A stretch of 9,047 bases of DNA from Bacteroidales bacterium (GTDB taxonomy: Bacteria > Bacteroidota > Bacteroidia > Bacteroidales > UBA932): the NCBI GenBank assembly GCA_017551215.1, contig JAFZMA010000046.1:1-9047 (forward strand). Direction: 5' to 3'. The number at the start of each line of letters is the position of its first letter. Positions within the stretch are counted from its first letter, which is position 1. The notes under the pieces are model-generated. The model was not told where the DNA came from, did no database searches, and saw only the letters and a list, made by a program, of their open reading frames with translations. Position numbers and translations under genes: made by a program. Positions 1 to 7,714 of the stretch are shown here, one piece after another.

Positions 1-612
1 GACAGCGGGGCCTTGTACAGGGCCGTCACGTATTTTGCCTATACCAACGGCTTTATAGACGACAGCGGGAACATAGACAAGGATAGTCTGCAGAAAGTGC
101 TGCCTAAGGTGGAGATTACTTTCCGCACCAACAAGAAGGGAGACAGCCAGACATTCCTCAACGGCGCAAACATAGAAAAGCAGATACGACAGTCTACCGT
201 GTCCAGCCACGTGAGCCCAATCGCCGAGATTCCTTTTGTGAGGGATTTTGTAAACGTGATGCTCAGACGGATGGGAGAGGACAAGGGTCTGGTTATGGAC
301 GGAAGGGATATAGGCACCGCGGTCTTCCCTCACGCCGAACTCAAGATATTCATGACTGCCAGCGAGCAGGTCAGGGCCATGCGCCGCTTCAAGGAGCTGC
401 AGGCCAAGGGAGAGAAAGACACGTTCGAGAGCGTACTTGAGAATCTGAAGAAGAGAGATTACATAGATTCCCACAGGGAGAAGGATCCTCTGACCAAGGC
501 CAAGGATGCCATTGAACTGGACAACAGCAGCATGAGCCTGGAAGACGAGATTGAGTGGCTGAACGGAATTCTGCTTCCGAACTTCAATCTCAAGGTGGAA
601 TTGTCCGAATAG
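1..612 (+). CDS. cmk: Cytidylate kinase, 3' part (5' end outside window)
   Basis: Cytidylate kinase phosphorylates CMP and dCMP to the diphosphates using ATP, in cytoplasmic pyrimidine nucleotide salvage. The reading frame is open from base 1, and the first visible residues, DSGALYRAVTY, match the substrate-binding DSGAMYRA segment of the family. The P-loop and roughly the first 30 residues therefore lie left of the window. Further family signatures are the GLVMDGRDIGTAVFP segment (about 94-108 of the visible protein), the RRFKELQ lid region, and the RDYIDSHREKDPL segment near the end, with the expected LDNSSMSLEDEI close. The stop is TAG at 610-612. The next gene starts 22 bp later on the same strand with no terminator between them, so co-transcription is likely. 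Identity is very secure. No sign of decay is visible. Confidence 0.95.
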   Translation, partial: DSGALYRAVTYFAYTNGFIDDSGNIDKDSLQKVLPKVEITFRTNKKGDSQTFLNGANIEKQIRQSTVSSHVSPIAEIPFVRDFVNVMLRRMGEDKGLVMDGRDIGTAVFPHAELKIFMTASEQVRAMRRFKELQAKGEKDTFESVLENLKKRDYIDSHREKDPLTKAKDAIELDNSSMSLEDEIEWLNGILLPNFNLKVELSE

Positions 613-634
613 TCTTTGACAGCAAGAATTTGAT

Positions 635-1807
635 ATGAAGATACTTATTATAGATGACGAGAAGAGCATACGCCTGGCCCTGAAGGATATCCTTGAGGAC
701 GAGGGGTATGAGGTTTCTTTGGCCGAGGACGGAAAGAAAGGTCTGGAGATGGCTCTGGCAGAGCGTTTCGACGTTATTTTCTGCGATATCAAAATGCCGG
801 GTATGGATGGCATAGAGGTGCTGGAGAAGATGACTGCGGAAGGAGTGGAGAGCGCCATAGTCATGATTTCCGGGCACGGAGACATAGACACGGCTGTAAA
901 GTGCATAAAGTGCGGGGCTTACGATTTTGTTTCCAAGCCGCTGGATTTGAACAGGGTGCTGATTACCGTAAAGAACGCTACAGACCATACGGAGGTTGTA
1001 AGGGAGAACAAGACGCTCAAGAAAAAAGTTGCGGCGTCTTCTTCCGTTCAGGAGATAGTGGGGCAGTCCAAGGCCATCATGCAGGTCAAGGACATGATAG
1101 ACCGCGTGGCCCCTACAGACGCAAGAGTTCTTGTGACCGGTTCCAACGGAACGGGCAAGGAACTGGTTGCCAGGTGGCTGCACGAGAAAAGCAACCGCGC
1201 CAAGATGCCTTTCATAGAGGTTAACTGCGCCGCAATTCCGAGCGAGCTCATAGAGAGCGAACTCTTTGGCCACGAGAAGGGAAGTTTTACCTCGGCGATA
1301 AAACAGCATAAGGGAAAGTTTGAGCAGGCAGATGGCGGAACCCTCTTCCTGGACGAGATTGGAGACATGAGTCTTTCCGCACAGGCCAAGGTGCTGAGAG
1401 TGCTTCAGGAAAACAAGCTTACCAGAGTGGGCAGCGACAAGGACATCAACGTGAATGTCAGAGTGATAGCCGCTACAAACAAGAATATCCCGGAAGAAAT
1501 AGAGAAAGGGAATTTCAGGGAAGACCTCTACCATCGCCTAAGCGTGATTGTAATCAGGGTTCCGGCCCTTTCAGAGAGGAAAGAAGATATTCCGCTTTTG
1601 GTGGAGCATTTTATTTCTGAGATTTCCGGAGAAAGCGGAATGGGCCAGAGGGGCATAAACAAGGATGCTCTGGACGAACTTAAAAAGCATTCATGGACGG
1701 GTAATATCCGTGAGCTCAGAAATGTTGTGGAGCGCCTGATGATTCTGGGCGGCAATCCTATCACCAAGGCAGACGTTGTTGCCTTTGCGTCTCCTATGTT
1801 CAGATAG
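635..1807 (+). CDS. NtrC-family sigma-54-type response regulator without DNA-binding domain
   Basis: This 390-residue cytoplasmic regulator has an N-terminal receiver domain (about 1-115) with acidic pocket D7/D8, phosphoacceptor D51 in FCDIKMPGMDG, switch S79 and K101. After a linker, an AAA+ domain (about 140-365) shows Walker A GSNGTGKE (169-176), Walker B GGTLFLDEIGD (234-244), and NIRELRNVVERL near the C-terminus. The family's sigma-54 contact loop, normally GAFTGA, reads GSFTSA (216-221). The protein ends soon after the AAA+ lid (…VAFASPMFR). It lacks the 40-60-residue Fis-type helix-turn-helix of classical NtrC, and the next DNA encodes a convergent gene, not a lost HTH. As far as I recall, HTH-less forms of about this length occur in other Bacteroidota. 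The likely partner is the NtrY-like kinase at 2819-6427. The ATG start gives the complete receiver domain. No clear Shine-Dalgarno is seen. Family is certain; targets are unknown. Confidence 0.9.
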   Translation: MKILIIDDEKSIRLALKDILEDEGYEVSLAEDGKKGLEMALAERFDVIFCDIKMPGMDGIEVLEKMTAEGVESAIVMISGHGDIDTAVKCIKCGAYDFVSKPLDLNRVLITVKNATDHTEVVRENKTLKKKVAASSSVQEIVGQSKAIMQVKDMIDRVAPTDARVLVTGSNGTGKELVARWLHEKSNRAKMPFIEVNCAAIPSELIESELFGHEKGSFTSAIKQHKGKFEQADGGTLFLDEIGDMSLSAQAKVLRVLQENKLTRVGSDKDINVNVRVIAATNKNIPEEIEKGNFREDLYHRLSVIVIRVPALSERKEDIPLLVEHFISEISGESGMGQRGINKDALDELKKHSWTGNIRELRNVVERLMILGGNPITKADVVAFASPMFR

Positions 1808-2237
1808 AGGAGCGTTCTATTCTAATCCTCAGGATTTGAGGCGTATCCGGATTGGTCCTGACAAGAAGGACAACTCTCAGGTTTTCGGAACCGGTATTCA
1901 GAGTGCCGATGGCGTATTTCATCGGCGGATTTCCGCTTTTGTGTATGATGGAGAATGACTTTGGAGTGTACTGGGAGAAGAAGTTCTTCATGATCTGTGT
2001 TGCCTGGATGCGGGAACATTCAGTTGAGGTTCCGAATATCTCGATTTCCAGATTCTTGGCAAACCAGGCGGATAGGCGCTCTGCATCTCCCTTCTGGATG
2101 TACTTGGCTATAGGGATGAAAACATCTCCTCCGGAGTTCTGGGCTTCTGTCCTGTGGGCAAACGTCAAAACAAGCAGCACCGCTGTAAGCAGAGCCGCAA
2201 CCTTTACCTTCAAAGGAAAGAAACCTCCTCTTGTCAT
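1800..2237 (-). CDS. Small secreted DUF4783 protein
   Basis: This protein of up to 145 residues begins with a signal peptide: basic KVK, a hydrophobic stretch AALLTAVLLVLTF, and a probable cleavage site after RTEA (residue 32). The mature part (DVFIPIAKYIQKGDAERLSAWF…, IFG, IMKNFFSQYTPKSFSIIHKSG, MKYAIGTL) matches what I recall of the Bacteroidota-specific DUF4783 family, an uncharacterised small fold often found beside rlmH or nadC. It is probably periplasmic. No lipobox cysteine is present. Its stop (TGA on the minus strand) overlaps the 3' end of the convergent response regulator by 8 bp. The start is ambiguous: ATG at 2237 is the longest, but a strong AGAGGAGG (plus 2224-2231) precedes an in-frame TTG at 2213 by 10 nt. 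That start would give 137 residues opening directly with the signal peptide. Biochemical function is unknown. Confidence 0.85.
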   Translation of the reverse strand: MTRGGFFPLKVKVAALLTAVLLVLTFAHRTEAQNSGGDVFIPIAKYIQKGDAERLSAWFAKNLEIEIFGTSTECSRIQATQIMKNFFSQYTPKSFSIIHKSGNPPMKYAIGTLNTGSENLRVVLLVRTNPDTPQILRIRIERSSI

Positions 2238-2280
2238 CTTTAGGATAGTGTCTGAATCGCTGAAAAAACCACAAAAATCA

Positions 2281-2294
2281 AGCCATTTTTGGCT
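2281..2294. repeat. Short inverted repeat in divergent spacer
   Basis: AGCCA and TGGCT form a perfect 5-bp inverted repeat around a TTTT loop. It lies between the divergent DUF4783 gene and rlmH, immediately upstream of the candidate -7 element. It could be a small operator, or part of a hairpin in a leftward transcript, but a 5-bp stem can also occur by chance. Confidence 0.3.
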
Positions 2295-2311
2295 AAATAG
2301 TGTTAAATTTG
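2286..2311 (+). promoter_or_regulatory. Candidate Bacteroidota promoter for the rlmH run
   Basis: TAAATTTG at 2304-2311 is a perfect match to the Bacteroides-type -7 element TAnnTTTG. A TTTG at 2288-2291 lies upstream, but only 12 bp separate the two, shorter than the roughly 20 bp expected for a -33 box, so only the -7 element is well supported. Transcription would begin around 2316-2320, ahead of the ATG at 2330. This fits rlmH being the first gene of a run that includes the kinase and the aminotransferase. Confidence 0.5.
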
Positions 2312-2329
2312 CAAGAAGGCATTTTGAAA

Positions 2330-2812
2330 ATGAAGATCAGGCTCATTTGTGTAGGGAAGACGGATTTCTCCTTTGTGGAAGAGGGAGTGAGCCTTTATGC
2401 TTCCAGGCTGAAGCATTACTGCCGGTTCGAGGAGACCTATATTCCGGCATTGAAAGGGGCTTCATCGCTGAGCCGCCAGCAGATTAAGGACAGGGAGGGG
2501 GAGCTGATTCTCAAGGAGCTGGGAGTGCAGAAGGGCAAGGCTCCGGGCAAGAAGGTGGTGCTGCTGGACGAGAGGGGAGACAGTCTGGGCTCCGAGGCAT
2601 GGGCTGCCAGGCTGGAGAAAGAGGCGGACAGGGATCTGTGCTTTGTGATAGGCGGGGCATACGGTTTTTCCCAGGCGGTGTACGATGTGGCGGATTCCAT
2701 GCTCTCCCTTTCCAAAATGACTTTTTCTCACCAGATAGTGAGGCTGATTTTTATGGAACAGCTCTATAGGGCTATGACTATTATAAAGGGAGAGCCGTAC
2801 CATCACGCATAG
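2330..2812 (+). CDS. rlmH: 23S rRNA pseudouridine-1915 N3-methyltransferase RlmH
   Basis: RlmH is a SPOUT-class enzyme that uses S-adenosylmethionine to methylate N3 of pseudouridine 1915 in helix 69 of 23S rRNA on assembled ribosomes, and works as a homodimer. The 160-residue protein has the family's usual size. Visible signatures are the N-terminal MKIRLICVGKT strand, VVLLDERGD, the SAM-binding FVIGGAYGFSQ, SLSKMTFSHQIVRLIFMEQLYRA, and the C-terminal EPYHHA. The last is normally YHHE or similar in relatives I recall. I chose ATG at 2330 over the in-frame GTG at 2300. The family protein begins at MKI, an AGAAGG lies about 10 nt upstream, and the GTG would sit upstream of the probable transcription start. 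The kinase gene follows after 6 bp, and its AGGGG ribosome-binding sequence overlaps the rlmH stop. Confidence 0.95.
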   Translation: MKIRLICVGKTDFSFVEEGVSLYASRLKHYCRFEETYIPALKGASSLSRQQIKDREGELILKELGVQKGKAPGKKVVLLDERGDSLGSEAWAARLEKEADRDLCFVIGGAYGFSQAVYDVADSMLSLSKMTFSHQIVRLIFMEQLYRAMTIIKGEPYHHA

Positions 2813-2818
2813 GGGATA

Positions 2819-5800
2819 ATGAAGGAGGTATTCGGATACATAAAACGCAATCTTCTGCCACTGGCTATTCTGGGAGTGGCGGTGTGCCTGGTTTTGAGTT
2901 TCCTCCAGAAGGGTGGAGGAGGTGATCTTGCGTCCGAGGCCCGCCGTCTCCAGGACAATCTCCGGAAGAGAGAAGCCGTTTTGGATGACTATGCCTATCA
3001 GGCTTTGGAGCAGCCGGCGGACAAGTGGCTGGAAATCAAGGGGCTTCCTAAAGACATGGTCATTTACCGCTACCGCTCGGATACTCTCCAGAGTTGGGTT
3101 CACCAGTTTCCTCTTGCCAATGACGACCTGCGAGAAAGTTCCATTTATCAGATATTCCGTTCCGAGCATTATTTGGAGGGGCAGAGCCGTTTCCTGTTCC
3201 CGTTCTCCTATCTTTCCGGAAAAGAACAGTATGTGAACGTTGGAAGCGGCTGGTATGTTATCAAGAGTTATGTCAAGGACGATGTAAGGGTGATTGCCGG
3301 ATTGCTTGTCAAGACAGACAAGAAGGTGGCAGATGCACTGGGGATGAGCGTATTCAATCCGGCTTTGGAAATTCCGGAAGATATGGATATCCAGCCTGTT
3401 ACCTTTGAGAGCTGCGGAGAGGAAATCCTTGGTGGAGACAACGAACTCCTGTTTATTCTGCAGAGGGACGTTACCGTGGGAAAGGTTTCCGCCGTTAGTC
3501 CTTTCACCTGGATAGCCCTGGTTCTTGCCACCCTGGCTCTGTTCCTTTATCTGCACCGCCGCCGAAGCCTGGGAAGGCTGGCTGTCTATCTGGCTGGTCT
3601 TACGGTTCTTTGGGTTATCAGTTTCCGCCTTGCGGGAAGAAGCGCCTATACATCATCCTTCTTCTCTCCTACGGTTTATGCGGATTCGGGGCTGTTCTCC
3701 TCTATAGGGAACCTGCTTCTCAACAACCTGTACGTGAGCCTTCTGGTTCTGGGTTTCTACATGCTCAGAGCCTATTACATAAACACTCTCCGCCACCGTA
3801 CGGGCTGGAAGAAATGGGTTGGAATCGTTCTGCTTTGCGCAATTCCGGTTGTGCTGTGCCTTTACATCAATTATACGCTCAGGAGCCTTGTGGCAAATTC
3901 CTCCATCAACATGGAGCTTTTCAAGGTGACTGAAATAAGCCTGAATACGGTTCTCTGTTACCTGTCTTACGCGCTTCTGTTCCTGATGCTGATGTTCAGC
4001 CTGCAGCTTATCGCATCGCTGAGGAAAACCAGCAGGCAGAGAAGTCTTCTGTCTATCCGCAACACCCTGATTTTTGCCATATTGATTTCCCTTTACACTC
4101 TGCTGACAGTTACATCGCTGAGTTCCAGAAAAGAGAAGGAGTGGAGCAGGCTTATGGCAAACCGTATTTCTGTGGAGAGGGATATGGGGCTTGAGCTGGA
4201 GCTCAGGGAGGTGGAGCAGAAACTGTGGAACGACCCGATTTCCACTGTTTTGCTGTCTGCCCCGCAGGAAAATCTTCCTATGCTGGAGATGAGGTTCAGC
4301 GAACTTTACTTCCAGTCTATCAAGCAGAAGTATGTGATTAACCTTTCTGTCTGCCGTCCGAGCGAATCCATACAGATAGGGCAGGTTGTTGTCAACTGCC
4401 TGGAGTATTACAAGGCAAAGATGACCCAGTACGATGCCGTTCCAATTGCGGACGGGAGCTCGTTCTACTATCTGAGCAACTTCAACGGGCAGGTGGGCTA
4501 TCTGGGTATGTTCCCGTATCTTACGGAGAACGGGGACGTGAACCTTTTCATAGAGATTACGGCAAGATACGAGGAGGGGAAGGCCGGCTATCCGGACAGT
4601 TTCTCGGATTATCAGCCGGACGATTTTAACATGCCTCAGCTATACTCGTACGCCAGGTATCACGACGGGCGTCTGGTGCTTTTCCGCGGAAGGTATGATT
4701 ATCCGATGTACGAGAAAGAGTTTGACAAGCCAACTACGCTCAAGGATGGATATGTTCATATAGTGAATAAGGTTACGGACCATAACACGGTGGTTATCAG
4801 CCGCCAGGAACTTAACCTCTTCCCTTACATAGTATCACTTTCCTATCTGGTGCTGTTCTTCCTTCTGTTCTTCCTGGCTGTAATCAGGATACGCAAGGCG
4901 AGAAGACGCGCCGCCGCGGCTCTCAAGCGTACCCACAAGTCCTGGGGCAGAAGACTGAACTTCCTTATTTCCATTGTGGTTACAGCGTCTTTGCTTGCCG
5001 CTACAGTTGGAAGCGTGTGGTACAGCGTAAGCTATTACAAGCAGAACAGCCGTATGCAGATGGAGGAGAAAAACCAGACCGTGGGCAAGACACTGTCCTC
5101 GTATTTCACGTATGTTCAGGATTATACGGATGTCAACTCCTCCGAGCTGGTGAGCGTTATGGACCGTCTGGCAAACGACACTCATTCGGATATCAACCTT
5201 TATGATCCGTCGGGAAAAATCATCCGTTCCACCAAGATGGACCTGTTCCAGAAATTCATTCTGTCTTCAAGGATGAACCCGAAGGCATACCATGATGTGG
5301 TGGTGGGTCAGAAAAGCCAGATATTCAACAAGGAGAGGATAGGGGCCTACAGTTACTATTCCCTTTATTCACCGATATATAACCATAACGGAAAACTTGT
5401 AGCCATTGCAGATATCCCGTATTTCACAAAGGGAGGAGACTTGAACGGAGATCTTTCATACGTTGTGGCCACTATCATAAACATCAGTATCCTTCTGTTT
5501 ATCATTGCGTTGTTCCTGTCCAGGCTGCTGTTCTCAAGGGTCACGAAGCCGCTTACAGACCTTAGCAACAAGATGAAGTCCATGGATGTTTCCAGTGCGC
5601 CGGAACATCTCAGTTACAAGAGCAACGACGAGCTTGGTCTTCTGGTGGATGCCTACAACAAGATGGTGGACGATGTGGCTGAGAGTACGCGCAAAATGGC
5701 TATTGCGGAAAGGGAGAAAGCCTGGAGCGACATGGCCCGCAGGATAGCCCACGAGATAAAGAATCCTCTGACTCCTATGAAGCTCAGTATTCAGCGCATA

Positions 5801-6427
5801 ATGATGCTCAAGCAGAGGAACGCTCCGGGATGGGAAGACAAGCTGGATGCAATCTCTTCATCCATACTGGAGCAGATAGAGATCCTGTCCAACACAGCAA
5901 GCGAATTCTCCAGCTACGCCAAGTTCTATGTGGAGGAGATTTCCGTATTCAATCTTTATGAAGTAATCAGGGAACAGAAAGACATGTTCGACAACCACGA
6001 GAACATCAGGATTTCTTTCAGCTATGATTCCGAGAAATGCTGGGTAAAGGCCCGCCGCGGACAGGTTGTGAGAGTTCTTGTTAACCTGATTTCCAATTCT
6101 ATACAGGAACTGGGCAATTCGGAGGATAAGGGCTTTATAAGCCTGAATCTTGTGGTAGAACCGGATGTTTACAAGGTGAGCGTAGACGATAACGGCAATG
6201 GAGTAAGCGGAGAAAATCTGGAGAAGCTTTTCCAGCCGAACTTTACCACAAAGAGCAGCGGCAACGGACTCGGCCTGGCCATTTCCAAGAGCATAATCGA
6301 GCAGAGCGGAGGACAAATATGGTACGGCAAGAGCGAGTTGGGCGGAGCTTCATTCTCCTTTACGCTTCCTATTTACAAACCTACTCCTGAAGAGGAGAAA
6401 ATCGCTGAGGAAAACAACAAACAATAA
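2819..6427 (+). CDS. Large multi-pass NtrY-like sensor histidine kinase
   Basis: This 1202-residue inner-membrane sensor kinase has about ten membrane spans by eye: residues 10-28, six between about 225 and 435, then about 668-690, 714-736 and 878-900. The first loop (30-225) and the loop at about 440-665 are probably extracytoplasmic. A third (about 740-875), with SLYSPIYNHNGKLVAIADIPYF, resembles a Cache/PAS-type sensor fold. A HAMP segment follows (about 905-955, VTKPLTDLSNKM and NDELGLLVDAYNKMV). The H-box is RRIAHEIKNPLTPMKLS with H978, the NtrY-type sequence. The ATPase domain is complete: N-box N1089/N1093, G1 DDNGNG (1123-1128), F-box FTTKSSG, and G2 GNGLGLA (1148-1154). Its likely partner is the sigma-54-type regulator at 635-1807, since this H-box class pairs with NtrC-type regulators. 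The signal sensed is unknown. The ATG is preceded by AGGGG at 2811-2815. Confidence 0.93.
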   Translation: MKEVFGYIKRNLLPLAILGVAVCLVLSFLQKGGGGDLASEARRLQDNLRKREAVLDDYAYQALEQPADKWLEIKGLPKDMVIYRYRSDTLQSWVHQFPLANDDLRESSIYQIFRSEHYLEGQSRFLFPFSYLSGKEQYVNVGSGWYVIKSYVKDDVRVIAGLLVKTDKKVADALGMSVFNPALEIPEDMDIQPVTFESCGEEILGGDNELLFILQRDVTVGKVSAVSPFTWIALVLATLALFLYLHRRRSLGRLAVYLAGLTVLWVISFRLAGRSAYTSSFFSPTVYADSGLFSSIGNLLLNNLYVSLLVLGFYMLRAYYINTLRHRTGWKKWVGIVLLCAIPVVLCLYINYTLRSLVANSSINMELFKVTEISLNTVLCYLSYALLFLMLMFSLQLIASLRKTSRQRSLLSIRNTLIFAILISLYTLLTVTSLSSRKEKEWSRLMANRISVERDMGLELELREVEQKLWNDPISTVLLSAPQENLPMLEMRFSELYFQSIKQKYVINLSVCRPSESIQIGQVVVNCLEYYKAKMTQYDAVPIADGSSFYYLSNFNGQVGYLGMFPYLTENGDVNLFIEITARYEEGKAGYPDSFSDYQPDDFNMPQLYSYARYHDGRLVLFRGRYDYPMYEKEFDKPTTLKDGYVHIVNKVTDHNTVVISRQELNLFPYIVSLSYLVLFFLLFFLAVIRIRKARRRAAAALKRTHKSWGRRLNFLISIVVTASLLAATVGSVWYSVSYYKQNSRMQMEEKNQTVGKTLSSYFTYVQDYTDVNSSELVSVMDRLANDTHSDINLYDPSGKIIRSTKMDLFQKFILSSRMNPKAYHDVVVGQKSQIFNKERIGAYSYYSLYSPIYNHNGKLVAIADIPYFTKGGDLNGDLSYVVATIINISILLFIIALFLSRLLFSRVTKPLTDLSNKMKSMDVSSAPEHLSYKSNDELGLLVDAYNKMVDDVAESTRKMAIAEREKAWSDMARRIAHEIKNPLTPMKLSIQRIMMLKQRNAPGWEDKLDAISSSILEQIEILSNTASEFSSYAKFYVEEISVFNLYEVIREQKDMFDNHENIRISFSYDSEKCWVKARRGQVVRVLVNLISNSIQELGNSEDKGFISLNLVVEPDVYKVSVDDNGNGVSGENLEKLFQPNFTTKSSGNGLGLAISKSIIEQSGGQIWYGKSELGGASFSFTLPIYKPTPEEEKIAEENNKQ

Positions 6428-6433
6428 TATACT

Positions 6434-7705
6434 ATGGCAAAATATAATTTCGACAGGGAAATCAACCGCAAAGGGACTGATTGCATCAAATGGGATATGA
6501 CCCGGCAGATTTGGGGGCGCACGGATCTTCTGCCCATGTGGATTGCAGATATGGATTTTCCAACTCCAAAATTCTTTACGGACGCTCTCATAAAGAGAGT
6601 GGATGGCGGCGCATTGGGATACGGCTGCCGTCCCCAGAAGTGGTATAACGCTATAATAGCTTGGTTCAAGGAGCGTTACAACTGGGCAATAACTCAAGAC
6701 CAGATAGGGTTTGTTCCCGGAATCGTGGTTGGTATTGCCCATGCGCTGAGATGCTTTACCAAGCCGGGAGACAAGGTGCTGATATTTCCTCCGGTATATT
6801 TCCCGTTTGCCAATCAGATAGCATACGCAAGATGCAAACAGGTAGACTGTCCTCTCATTATCACGGAAAAGAACGGGGCGGAAACCTTTGAAATAGACTG
6901 GTCTCTTCTGGAAAAGAAAATCAAGGGCTGCAAGGCCATGATTCTCTGCAATCCCCACAACCCGGGAGGAAGAGTCTGGACAAGGGCGGAACTGCAGAAA
7001 ATAGCCCGTATCTGCCTTGAGAATAAAGTGTTTGTCATCAGCGACGAGATTCATTGCGACTTGTCTTTCAAGGGCCACATACCTTTTGCCACCGTAAACG
7101 CAAAACAGGCCCTCAACACCATCACTTTCCATGCCCCGAGCAAGACCTTCAACTGCGCGGGAGTGGGTGCCAGCGAATGGGTGGCAACAAGCAAGGAAAT
7201 GCACGACAGGTTTGCCGCATATCTCCGTGGCGGAGAGTTTGATGCAGGCCACTACGATTCCTTCATGCCTTCCTCCATTTTCTATTCATCTAAAGGCAGG
7301 GAATGGCTTTCTCAGGCAATGGCCTATCTCAAGGGCAATATAGATTATGTAGAGGCTTTCCTCCGCGATAATTTTACAGCCCAGACCATAGAGCTCAGCG
7401 GCAAGGTAATCCGCACGGAGAATGAAGAATATGCAGAGGCCAAGATTGGAAACAAGCAGCTGATCAAGATGATTAGGCCGGAGGCATCCTTCCTTATCTT
7501 CCTGGATTTCAGAAATCTTGGCCTGAGCCAGAAAGAACTTGTGGACTTTGTGGTGGACAAGGCTCATCTGGCCCTCAACGACGGTGCAATGTTTGGAGCC
7601 GGAGGAGATGGTTTCATGCGTTTGAACATAGGCTGTCCGAGAAAGACTCTTGAAAGGGCGATGAATCAGCTCAAGGCCGCCTTCTTCAGGAAATACAAGT
7701 TGTAG
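6434..7705 (+). CDS. PatB/MalY-family PLP-dependent aminotransferase / cystathionine beta-lyase
   Basis: This is a cytoplasmic fold-type I PLP enzyme of 423 residues. PatB/MalY relatives cleave the C-S bond of cystathionine or cysteine to give pyruvate, ammonia and a thiol; some act as aminotransferases or have regulatory side roles. Family marks are the N-terminal NRKGTDCIKWD, LPMWIADMDF (33-42), NPHNPGG (173-179), SDEIHCDL with D204 pairing to the pyridine nitrogen, SKTFN with PLP lysine K237, and RLNIGCP with carboxylate-binding R396. The region at about 316-343 (LSGKVIRTENEEYAEAKIG) looks like an insertion of about 25 residues before the usual KPEATYL-like strand (here RPEASFL), consistent with a length above the usual roughly 390. 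It starts 6 bp after the kinase stop, with no Shine-Dalgarno but an A-rich leader. Exact substrate (cystathionine, cysteine or other) cannot be read from sequence. Confidence 0.88.
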   Translation: MAKYNFDREINRKGTDCIKWDMTRQIWGRTDLLPMWIADMDFPTPKFFTDALIKRVDGGALGYGCRPQKWYNAIIAWFKERYNWAITQDQIGFVPGIVVGIAHALRCFTKPGDKVLIFPPVYFPFANQIAYARCKQVDCPLIITEKNGAETFEIDWSLLEKKIKGCKAMILCNPHNPGGRVWTRAELQKIARICLENKVFVISDEIHCDLSFKGHIPFATVNAKQALNTITFHAPSKTFNCAGVGASEWVATSKEMHDRFAAYLRGGEFDAGHYDSFMPSSIFYSSKGREWLSQAMAYLKGNIDYVEAFLRDNFTAQTIELSGKVIRTENEEYAEAKIGNKQLIKMIRPEASFLIFLDFRNLGLSQKELVDFVVDKAHLALNDGAMFGAGGDGFMRLNIGCPRKTLERAMNQLKAAFFRKYKL

Positions 7706-7714
7706 GAAATTTGC

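Noticed and set aside
590..1534. Long minus-strand open frame (314 residues) opposite the response regulator
   Set aside because: It is fully antisense to a gene with unmistakable receiver and AAA+ motifs, and its translation shows no recognisable domain.
2300..2329. GTG start for rlmH ten residues upstream
   Set aside because: The extension LNLQEGILK is absent from the family, and the codon overlaps the promoter region upstream of the likely transcription start.
1852..2487. Plus-strand open frame of 211 residues
   Set aside because: It lies opposite the DUF4783 gene and runs out of frame into rlmH, both better supported. No motif is seen.
2462..3556. Minus-strand open frame of 364 residues
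   Set aside because: It crosses from rlmH into the kinase gene on the opposite strand. Both plus-strand proteins are clearly real, and the antisense product has no family features.
6350..7252. Minus-strand open frame of 300 residues
   Set aside because: It is antisense to the PLP enzyme and the end of the kinase, with a composition typical of a shadow frame.
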